A stretch of DNA of 64,000 bases from assembly GCF_047948215.1 (NCBI RefSeq), contig NC_134460.1:125563324-125627323 (forward strand), in the 5' to 3' direction. Below the pieces are notes generated by a model that searched no databases, was not told the origin of the DNA, and worked only from the letters and a program-made list of their open reading frames with translations. Positions 1-10,300 of the stretch are shown piece after piece (within the stretch, counting starts at the first letter, position 1; each line of letters begins with the position of its first letter). The translations under genes and the position numbers were made by a program. The stretch is from Lycorma delicatula. Lineage: Eukaryota; Arthropoda; Insecta; Hemiptera; Fulgoridae.

Positions 1-1990
1 TAAAGTTTTAAATTCTTACAGTATAAAAAAGCATTATTTTTTTATGCGATCCGAGGATTTTGAAGAGGAATTAATAATTAAATGGCCTACGATTTTATTT
101 TTTACTCGTGTATGAAATTAGTTCATAAAATACCTTTAAATTTCAAAGGTATTTTTTAAATTAAATATAATCTATTTGAATTAAACATTTTGTAGAGATT
201 ATTATATCTTCTGAATTTTAATAAAATAAAAGAATATAAATAGAAATCTGATGCAATATAATCCCAAAGTTTTTATGATGATGTCTAAAAAAAGAAGATT
301 AGTTGTAAAGATATAATGTGTAATTAAATTCCACCCGCTGACTGAACGGAATGAATAGTGTTTTACTATAAAAAATTCAAAGGTTGAAAGCGCATTGGAG
401 AAAAACCACATTTGGAAAAACAAACTCACACTTTCGCTTTATGCATACAGACAGATTTGCCTGCCTAAGAATTATATAAAATAACAAGAAGGTAAAATGT
501 TGGAGTTATGTTCGTAACATTTTACATTTAAATTATTTGTGCATATCTGATGAAGTCTACTGTTGAGAAAAAATAGAAAATTGTCAACTCAGCATTGAGA
601 ATCTTTTTAAAAAGCTCCTGATGTATACGTAGCAGAGGTTGCGGTTGAAGATGTTACTCTTATATTAGTTCTATATCTCCCTTCTTATTCAGCCCTTCAT
701 CTTATTCGAACTTAACCCTCCGGCACGGTATGGTTGGTTAGATGAAATGAGAAATTGTGAGGGAGAAATAACGAAAAGGAGTTGGAAGAGTGTTGAGTTA
801 AAGTAACTTTAGTTTATTGAAATGGTTTGTTAGTTCTACTGGAATTATTATTATTATTACTGTTATAAATCTAAGTTTCACCCATCAAATCAACTGAGTT
901 TATTTCGTTTCAGAAATCAATAGTAGTAGTTAGGAACTTCAGGGAATAAGAAAATTCACACGCGCGCGCACAAAAACATACATATTCACATTCACACATA
1001 CACAAACACACAGTGAAAGAGAGACAATAAATATTGTTTATAAATTTCGTTTTTCCAGTAGGAAATGAAACAAATTTCATAAATTAATTTTAATCATGAA
1101 ATCTCTTTTATTCAACGGTATCAGGATTGTACCTTATTTTTTCAATGAAGGTGATGATGTATAATTGATTTTTTATCAGTATTAAATATAATAAATTTAT
1201 TAATGTTTAATGATTTTTATATAATAAAAGTATTTTTGTAACATATGTATTTATTTATATGATTTTCTAATTAAATAATTTTATAAAAATCTTCTTGAAA
1301 ATTGTTTCTCACTTAAATACCATTAAAAACTGAAATAGAAATGTAAAAAGACATTCATAAATTACCTTTTTACATATGATAGATTGAAAATATTATCAAG
1401 TGCTATCAAGTGTTATATTATACAGCAAAGTTTTAATAGTTTTATACAAACGAAACATTCGGGTATAATTACGTAGCTTATAAATAATATGTAGGTTTTT
1501 TTTCATCTTCCAGGAGTACGTTTTTAATCTAGAAAGGCCAATTTTCTTGTAACATTTTAATTGAGAAATATCATAATTTACTAAGATCCCGTTGTGTAAA
1601 TTGCTACGTCTAATAATTTATAAAATAATTAATTTTTAATTATTATTTATAAATATTTAGGTTGTTCTTACGTTATACCACATGAATCAACAACGGAAAA
1701 TTCAAAATGATTGTCACGAGTTTAAATAAATAAAACCTTTAAATATAAAAGCATTTTGAATTAGTTTTGATCGGAAACGACAAATAACATGTAGGTGAAA
1801 CATTCTTAACAATCATTTGTAGACAGTGGCACGCGTATAAGCACTGTAAAACTGCAGCACCCCCTATTTCCACTTGAAATGATCGATAAGGTTTAATATA
1901 ATGAGTCCTTTTTTCTTTAATTCTTTCTTTATACTTCTACAATATATAATCCTTAAGGTTAATATCAGTAACCATCCCCCATGTAATAAA
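1..1990. other. Upstream AT-rich non-coding DNA
   Basis: No gene recognised. The stretch is AT-rich with short low-complexity pieces, including a CG/CA-rich dinucleotide run near 959-1012 and an ATT run near 847-860. Stops occur often in all frames. It lies upstream of the amphiphysin-like exon and may contain distal regulatory DNA, but no specific element can be supported. Confidence 0.6.
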
Positions 1991-2010
1991 AAAGGTACAA
2001 AATTTTTTAT

Positions 2011-2033
2011 GGAACTGTGCACTTCACAGTTCC
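2011..2033. repeat. Perfect 9-bp inverted repeat at edge of CpG-rich leader
   Basis: GGAACTGTG (2011-2019) and CACAGTTCC (2025-2033) are exact reverse complements separated by CACTT. The repeat sits where the AT-rich flank changes to the CpG-rich leader. It could be a dimeric transcription-factor site or a chance hairpin. Confidence 0.5.
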
Positions 2034-2259
2034 AGCGGCGGGTTGTTTGGCTGTTGTGCGGATGTGCACATAGGTGCACCTGAGGCTGCGACAAGAGAGA
2101 GCACCGTCGCTCCCGCAGTATCAACCCTGACGTCGTGGTGGAAGGCAGTTTTTTTTTACTCTGCGTGTATGGAACGTTCCTTGTTCGTTCCCTTTTCTAG
2201 TTTAGTCGGTGGAAGGAATATGAAAGGGGTTTAGTTGTTTTTTCAGCAGCGATCAGAAG
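2034..2259 (+). promoter_or_regulatory. CpG-rich 5' leader / promoter region of the amphiphysin-like gene
   Basis: This ~225-bp segment is clearly richer in G+C and CpG than its surroundings and ends at the ATG of the amphiphysin-like exon, as expected for a promoter plus 5' UTR. It contains a near-CRE (TGACGTCG, 2128-2135) and the 10-bp palindrome GGAACGTTCC (2171-2180), which has the GAAnnTTC core of a heat-shock-type element. TTGTTTTTTCAG ending at 2246 resembles a 3' splice acceptor, so the ATG exon may begin at 2247 and be preceded by a non-coding exon. No TATA box is evident. The transcription start cannot be placed. Confidence 0.5.
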
Positions 2260-2328
2260 ATGGCAGAAAGCAAGGGCTCTTTTATTGCCAAATCTGTCCA
2301 AAAACACGCTGGAGGGGCGAAAGAGAAG
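2260..2328 (+). CDS. Amph: Amphiphysin-family protein, first coding exon (N-BAR helix)
   Basis: The 23 codons from ATG at 2260 end at a phase-0 boundary with donor AAG|GTAATT after position 2328. The product begins MAESKG, continues AKSVQKHAG and ends AKEK. From memory of the family, amphiphysin/BIN1 proteins begin with this short lysine-rich segment (helix 0). It inserts into membranes and precedes the BAR domain that senses or generates curvature in endocytosis, and in flies at muscle T-tubules. In amphiphysin/BIN1 genes the first coding exon also ends after the ...KEK/QEK residues. Codon content and GC differ sharply from the surroundings, supporting a real exon. Exon 2, expected to continue with an LQNLGK-like stretch, was not found. 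Alternative: a retained fragment of a paralogue. The family assignment is strong; the symbol assumes a single insect Amph gene. Confidence 0.85.
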
Positions 2329-4184
2329 GTAATTAGTAAAAATTAATTATGTATTTGTTTATGTGTACATAGAAATTTAAATTAAGTACCACTGGACTAC
2401 AGTGTTTTTAAGCGGATAATAATTTAAAATTATTATCTAATAATAACAAAAAATATTATCTGTATTGATATTTTATTATTTATTCGGTTTTGGGGTACTA
2501 AATTCTTGAATGTGGTAAAGTGTAGTATTAGATTATTATCCTGCTTCCAGTTATTCTATTTGATTCATTTTTTTTTTTTTGGTACTTTTATTTTACATAA
2601 AACTTTAACCATCCAACTTGAAAAATTGAATGGAACTTGAAAAGTAGTTGGTCTTGGAACTTGAAAAGGCTCAAAAAAAAAATCTTCTGGAGCAGCATCC
2701 CCACTAATTTTAACTACAAGTCACCACTGTTTATAGAAGTAACGTTAGTTATATATAGATTATATCATCGTTAAAAACAGATTCTTCCATTTTCCTACTT
2801 TCGAAAACAGTGAAATGAATTTAATAGTAATCCGATTTAAATAAATTAAATACTTGACTAAATTAAGCCTCTATCTGAAATTCTAAAACATGCATTTAGT
2901 ATTATTTTATACATGTTAAAAACTCAGTAGTGGGAAGTACAATTATCCTTAGCTAAGCTTGATTTATTTAGCCTTTCATTACTAACTGTTGCAGAAATTG
3001 AAATAATTTAACAGTTACTACATTCAGAAACTTTCAAAAATATGGGTAAAATAATCACCGCAGTTGTTTTAAAGTTTTAAAAGAATGTCATTGTATAAAC
3101 TTACAAAAACATATTTACCAACATTCTGGTTTGAACATAATTATGAAATAGTACGGGCGAATATTATTGCTTTTTTATTTCAAAAAAATTTAAACATAAA
3201 CGACTTAGCTCCTAAATTTTCTATTTAAAATACTGCGCGTTTTAATTTTTAACTTTATATTTTTATTGTTATTTACTTTTTAAATTTGGTGTTGTTCACT
3301 TAAATTATTACAGTAATGTTATATCGGACGCTGATAACGATACTTCGTTGTGCGCGTAAAAAAAATCTATTTAAAAACAATAATCAGATAAACAATATTT
3401 TGGTTTCTTTGTGAAATACTTACAAAACACCAGTAAATACATTCGAATAAACAGTATCAAACCGGTTAGCTTATCCTGGAATTCAGTATACAATTATAAA
3501 GTATTAAAAATAAAGTGAAACTGTTTCAGTTGGCTTTTAATAACCAAGAATTGTTAATCTTCAAACGTGCTTTGCAAACCTCTATTGTGAAGTTTTATAT
3601 TGTGGTTATATTTTTGTTTAAATTACGTGAAATTTTGTTGCCTAGGCTCATTCTTTTTTAAATGTTCCAATAGGTGGCTTTTTTATTATTTTCAAGATGC
3701 GTACTTAATCGTATTTAGATAACGTATGTTAATCATGCGTATGCAAAATAATAATAATTTGTGTAAATGAAAATCTAAATTGGACATACAAAACATAAGT
3801 AAAGATTAAATGCCAATAATAACCATCTTCAAAATCGATTTGATTAAAATACATGAAAATTTTATTCATTTTTAACAATGAATAATGTTCATAAAGAAAA
3901 TAATACTAACCAAAACAAACCCCAACTACAATTCTAATCCTCACAAAGCAAAACTGATGTTATTAATTAATAACAACACTCATCTTCAAAACAAGTCCTT
4001 TTATCTGTTACATGCATTCAATAAGGTCTGGCTTATAGTTTTTCTCCAGATTCCAAATCAGCAAACCAAAATTGACTTGAGGGCATAGTTTTTTTTAGAT
4101 TTAAATAATCCATTGTTTTTTTAGATGATATATTCTAAATTATGTTATTATTTTACGTTGTATCTGTTTTTCTTTTGTATTCAA
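2329..4184 (+). other. Start of putative first intron; no other gene seen
   Basis: The stretch begins with the donor GTAATTAG. The rest is AT-rich, with stops in every frame and no recognised repeat or exon. I infer that it is the 5' part of a very long intron. Confidence 0.5.
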
Positions 4185-5250
4185 TCTCTCGAATGTTCCA
4201 TTCAATCTTCAGTTGTAATCGGCAAGCATAGTCGGGATCGATTTTCCCTGATCATTGATAAATCCTGGTAAAAGCGTTCACCGCACCCATCACTTACATC
4301 GCCAAGATTAGTTGGAAAAGTTACATTCTTTGGATTTACAAGAGAACAAATAACATTTCTCTGACCAGTTATAAATGCTTCTCTCTTCGGCCGTACTTTT
4401 TAACGTACTGGTTTTTTCTTGTCTCTACTGCCCGACTCGTTTAAGAAAGAATAGTACTTAGTATAACCGAGATACAGCCCTTTTAAAATAACTATCATCC
4501 CTTGGTTTCCACATATGAGCCAAGAATACTTTTCATACTATATATCATCTTCTAAAAATTTCATATTATCATACATCTCCTGCATAAGAAAAAGGAATTG
4601 ATTTCTTATCATTTCCATTGTGAAGAAGTACGGCTTTCATTTAGGAAAGATGTATAAACATTTTTCATTCCATAGGATTGTGAAGCTGTTCTAGTAAATC
4701 CAAAAAGGAATTTACTTCATTGCAGTACATAATATTACTTTGTAAGCAAAACAAGGTGCTGAAACTCTTGCTGCCTTACACGAAAAAAACATATTTTAGT
4801 TTCATTTTTAATGAAGTTCCAATCTTTTAATATTGAAACCAATAACTTTGACTGAATTTTAAACAAATTAAGACCACCAACAGATCATTATGTTCTGCTT
4901 GAGTAGTTTGGTGAGGTTCAATGCTCTCATCTTGGATATCTGAATCCTCTTCTTCTTCATTACTTTCTGAATCACCATAGCCTTCTTTATCGTAACATTT
5001 TCTTCTAAATTTCATATTTCTGGCAGAACTGGAAAGGTAAATCTTCACTGTGTGAAATAGGTCGTACGGCTGAAGAAAGAGTAGGATATGCAACAGATCT
5101 TTAAAATTTACTTGTGATGCCTTTGATTTTTGTAATATAAAAATAACAGCCTGTCCAGTGATCCTTTGCTTAATTCGATACCATAGGAACAACAAAAGAT
5201 AAATGTTGTGGCTTCCCATTTAGTCAATTGCTTAGTAAAGTTACACAAAG
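4185..5250 (-). pseudogene. Relic of a dispersed repeat-encoded protein of unknown function
   Basis: On the minus strand, 4190-4345 translates to FPTNLGDVSDGCGERF followed by YQDL. This recalls a conserved stretch (NLG.VSDE.GERFHQDI) of a protein family found in many copies in arthropod genomes and carried by repetitive DNA. Slightly further on, a frame change gives MLADYN. Upstream in the minus sense, near 4350-4440, come SRDKK and KREAFITG-like pieces. At 4827-5219 there is a ~130-codon open stretch with RNMKFRRKCYDKEG and an acidic segment. Stops and frame changes separate the blocks, and a large central part is missing relative to what I recall of the family. The family's biochemical role is unknown to me. 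It is a decayed, non-functional copy. Confidence 0.6.
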
Positions 5251-6136
5251 TTATAGTAAATATAAGGGGTCCAAGATTTGTCATATTTTTATATTTTATT
5301 CCCAAAATAGAGTTAATATGATTTTTTGTAATCAATAATATTTCTTCTTTTGAGATTTAAAAGTTAATTCACTAAACATGGCAAAATGTGTTAGAGTTAT
5401 TTATACAACTATGAGAAATTTCTCATATAAGTTACTAACAGTATAAAAAAAAACTATTATGTGTAAATCAAAAATAAAATCAATACGCATGTGTATCAAA
5501 AAAAGAATGAGTATAACAAAACACGAAACTTGCGATAATATGTGCATAAAAGCCAGAACGAAATTGATTCTCTGGTTTAAATTATTGCACAATAAAAACA
5601 GTGACTGAAAAGACAGTACCAATTATGATGTCATTAATAAAAAGTATTAATTAAATCATATTACTGCGACAAATTCATTCATCTTAAAAGGAATGAGACA
5701 CAGTAAACGGTTAGCATCAATGCCATTCTATGATGTAAAGCCATATTAGTCATACTAGTGCTCCTTCAAATTTTTCCACTCTGAGTCTTTTATAAGTGAT
5801 TACAATTTATGGTTCATTTTATAAATATTTTCTGATATTCATATTTGATTATTAATTAAAAAATGTTATTAACAAAATAAATAGTTTTAAAAATTTCCTT
5901 TTTTTACGGGCATCAATTACAAAATCTAATCTAAAGTCCTTGGGACAAATTTTGAGGTAATATTTAGATTTGAAACAAACCTTTTGTAGACCGATATATT
6001 CATTCATCCTAGCATAACACAAATTTTACAAAAGGTTCACCACCTCTTAACGCAGAACTCTTTCAAATTATCCAATATGATTCGTCCATAAAAATAAAAT
6101 TACATAGATTTTCATCAGAAATACTTCATATTCTTG
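5251..6136. other. No gene seen
   Basis: AT-rich DNA. Open stretches here, such as 5401-5622 on the minus strand, are low-complexity and hydrophobic without family resemblance. Nothing supportable. Confidence 0.6.
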
Positions 6137-6390
6137 CCAATCACTAACGTGAATACACTGATTAATTGAAAATAGTTGACAACAATCATAATCGACAATT
6201 GCCAATCAAATGCGCTGAACGGAACTAACCAATTAGAATGCATTAAATTTCAACCAATCATCATCGGTTACTTTGTAACCGTTCACAAGAGCGTATAATT
6301 CTGTCCAATCGGAATGCACCAGATCTTGATTAATCACAATTCATCGCTCGTTTGACCAATGGAGGTACTGGATGCTGTTTAAATAAAATT
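6137..6390 (+). promoter_or_regulatory. Cluster of six same-strand CCAAT motifs with TATA-like sequence
   Basis: CCAAT occurs at 6137, 6202, 6229, 6254, 6305 and 6356, all on the plus strand. TTTAAATAAAA (6378-6388) lies about 20 bp beyond the last. Two motifs share a longer context (CCAAT.. .GAATGCA at 6229 and 6305), so some may be diverged repeat units. NF-Y-type CCAAT clusters are typical of promoters, but no transcript or ORF downstream is evident. The reading as a promoter is inference; a degenerate repeat is equally possible. Confidence 0.3.
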
Positions 6391-7263
6391 CCAACCCGAC
6401 CACGAAACCACGCTTTTTTCACGGGTAGATATTCTTACATACAAACCATTCTCTGACATATAACCATTCAAAAAACATCAAGTTTTCACCGTTACCATAT
6501 TAAAGATTCAGAAAATGATAAATAAAAATGTTTATACGCTCATAATTTTCCTGTTCATAACTTATTACAATTTCTTATACCTAGAATAGGTTTAATTTAA
6601 TATATGACAGGGTGAATGGTAAAAAAAAGTGTATTAGTGTTTTTAATAGTTATAAGGAGGTAGAAGATGATTTATTTAATAAAAAAATATATTTTTTTGA
6701 TTTTTTAATACGATTTTCTAATTACAAAAGTAAAAGCAATTACATGTAATTATGTTGATGTTTTGTTAGCATTTCATTATTTCCCTGTATCTCTCGGTAG
6801 TATTAATAATTTAGTGCTTAGGAAGTCCGGAATATATTTTTCGTGTTTGTTCTTTAAAACATGAAATATTCTCGTTTTTTTTTTTATAAACAAAAAACTT
6901 TTTCGGCATACGGGCTTATTCTGTTAGTGTCGTTTAATCAAAACAAAAGTTCGTTCGAAACAGAAGGTCAAGATTAAAAGAACTTGTAATTTATAGTTTA
7001 ATCTCCTTAATGTAAGCAAAATTGATTATTTTTTTATAACTAAGGCCCATTACGATGTTAAAAATAAGGAAAAAAGGTGCTAAAATAAAAAAATGATAAA
7101 TTTTAGTGATAAAATTCATTGAGATTCTCTAAATATACCACGATATAATTTCTCATTTAGGTATACATGAAAAAAAGGGGAATTTATATAATTTTAAATA
7201 CTTTCTATCTTAAACCATGAACAAATGGGCAAATCCTGGTACACAAACTTGTGCGCGCCCGAC

Positions 7264-7269
7264 CACACA

Positions 7270-7311
<42 letters not shown>
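7264..7311. repeat. (CA)n/(CG)n microsatellite
   Basis: An uninterrupted CA run with a short internal CGCGCG segment. Confidence 0.95.
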
Positions 7312-10300
7312 AATCAACTGAAGAAGACGATTCTAGATTTAATTGTCTCTTTATGATAAACCTATGTAGGCGGTAATGTCATTACAGATAAAACATATTT
7401 TCCTTTGAGTTTTAAAAATTAATTACTTAAGTTACATTTGAAAATAAAATACAACCAAGTGTTACATTTCCCGAAATGTTTAATACCCACGGTATTAGAA
7501 GGTTTCTGGCGGTCATTATTTTATGTATAATGAAATATTAATATTGCTGTTAAATTAATTTATTGTACCACATTTAGTTTTAAATTTTCGTTTTTTCAGT
7601 TTGACATTACTAAAAAACATGTAAAAGTATATCGTGGGTGAATTTAGATAAATGAAATTTCTCTGTATGTAAACGGTATGAGTTTAGTTATCTATTTTTG
7701 TTACTGACTGACAGAAGAGGATACTCTGTCGTTTGTCTTACGATTAACCATTAGTAAAGCGTTATTAATTTTTGTTATTTATAGGTCTTGATTGTAAAAA
7801 AAAAGATTTATGTATTTGGATAAATTCATAATCAACACTATATGTGTATTTCGATTGTTTCCATCTAACTTATGGATATTTCCGTTGATTATTGTTGTTA
7901 AAAAGAAAAATCCGCCTTTTTAAAATATGCATCCAAAATTAAACTATAATCATTTTCTATAAAATATTTTGGGATTTTAAATTTAATTGAAAGATAAGTA
8001 TCAAAATTTCTTCTTGAAGAATTACTTTCAGTTCTCATAAAACAAAAACGTCAAAAGACTGAGAAAAAAAAACATCACAGATCATACTCAAAGATACATT
8101 ATATCCTATCAGTACTCAAATTTAATCCGATTGTAATGTATCTTTTTTTATACGTAGAACTGTTTAAAAAAGTCTGAAAAGATATACCTACCACAATCGA
8201 TATGGAAAAATTCGCTTTTAAAATTATATTTTTTGTGTAAATCTATACTTGGCTAAAGTAAGTGACAGAAGGGTATTCTTTGTTACGAGAGGTTGGCGTA
8301 TATATAAATACTTAAAAAAAAGATAAATATTTGGTACTACTAACATTTCTATTGTGTAAATTTATTTACATAAGTGACGTTAGTTATAAATACAGATATA
8401 CGGATCGACATAAAAATTCCGGCTCTTAACATCTACAAAAATAGTGATACACTGGATATGTATCTATTCTGTTTCACAAATTACTGATATATTTCTATTT
8501 AAAAACTCATCGAGTACAGTAACAGGACTTAAATGAATTAAATTCAGTTAAGTCCCGAACTTTAGAAAAACTTCATTCGCACGAATTACATGGTTTTCTG
8601 GGACCAAGCTTGATTTATCCAAAGACACAAAATATCACTACACGAGAAATAATGTTATAAAATAAGATTAGTTTTCAATTTTTGTTTTACTGCTCACAAA
8701 ACAACTCGGTAATATGGAAAGGATTACAGATTCCAGCATTTATTAATTTTTAATAACAACGTTGTTTAAAAAGTCATTTAGAACGGTCTAATAGTTCTTC
8801 TATTGTTTACAAATATCTTTCTATGTAATCGTATTTAAACATGCACACAAAAAGTTTGATTTGGAGACAATTATATATTAATAAAGACGAATATTCACCA
8901 ATCGCAATTACCAATTTACCATTTAATATTATTATTTAATATCCGTAATAGTATAATATTTGTTACCTAAAAGTGTTGTTAATATTTTTTATTTAATAAG
9001 AAAAAACACATACTATCCGATTAGTTAGCATATCTGGTTGGTGATAAACAGAATGAGTAAATGCATGAAAATATTTTTTTACATCTGGGCAATCGATTTT
9101 TTTGTCAAAGGTGGTTTTGACAGTTTCAAATGTTTATAATGGGATAACATTTTTATATAGAAATGTTAAGTGAAATATCATTCCTGTTCTTTTAAAACAA
9201 CTAAATAATGTTTCAGTACCCAGTACCTAGCAACTCAATTGAAGTGTTGTTCCGAATCTGTCATAACCATCTAATAAGAATATCGTATTTATTTACTGAA
9301 TCAGAATAATGGATACATTTTATCGTTTATAAAATTCCTCATTCAACCAACTTAAACCAATCGTAATACAGTACGTATTTCTTCGAACAATCGTGATACT
9401 GAAGTGTTATTAGCTTATCACAATGAATTACCTAATGTTATCATGTTCACATCTCTATTCAGAAATCAGCATGTTTCGATAAATTACAATAGGACATTTT
9501 CTTGACCGTTACTAATTAAGTTTGCGATTAGGCTAAATAGTTTTCAACATGTTACTACGCTCATCATTCAACATTACAAATAATTTATAATTTCGATTTC
9601 CTAGTAAGATATTTTAAAACGTGAAAGAATGTTGTTTGGAAGTAGTAGTTTTTGTAAGTTGATATTTTACAAAAGTTTTAATTTAAAATTTCAGCGATTT
9701 AATTTTTGCTTATTATTACTAGCTGTATAAGAATAAGCAATTTTTTTTTCGGCATTTTCATTCCCATTTTCGTATTTTGTCTACAGCTTTCGATAATACT
9801 TTAAAACTAGTATTAAGATTGTGCAGAGAATATAGTACATCTTTATTTGCAAAAGAATTTATTATACCTCTCTTATTAAGTAACCTCGAAACCTTTTTGT
9901 CATTTATAATTTTAAATTAGTCCCACTTACCTAAAACGGAAGTTCAATATTAAAACAATTTATCACGTGAACATTTTTCTTGCTTGAATGTCATCTTTTA
10001 TATTCTTATGATAAATATAACCAATAGATTGCCTCAAAGTAAACAGGAATTTCATACAGATTACAATTTACTAAATTCTAAATTTAAATTAATTGTTGAA
10101 ATGATTAATATATATTAAATTAATATACTTCCCAAAACTCTTGACCTTAATTCTCCAGAAATTGTGTTTTCATAGAATCATTTCCAAAACTAAGAGATCA
10201 ATGAAAGTGTTTTTTATAAGTTATTAATTTCATTGTGAAATTTAGGAGTTTCCATAGCAAGTGAATTTACAGAAACGGTTCATTAGCAAGTTCTTTTAAA

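Noticed and set aside
602..712. Short open stretch reading APDVYVAEVAVEDVTLILVL, resembling a LINE endonuclease beta-strand
   Set aside because: Only about 30 codons with no second motif on either side.
1864..2234. ORFs of 60-86 codons on both strands across the CpG-rich leader
   Set aside because: Explained by the GC-rich promoter/leader of the amphiphysin-like exon; no domain.
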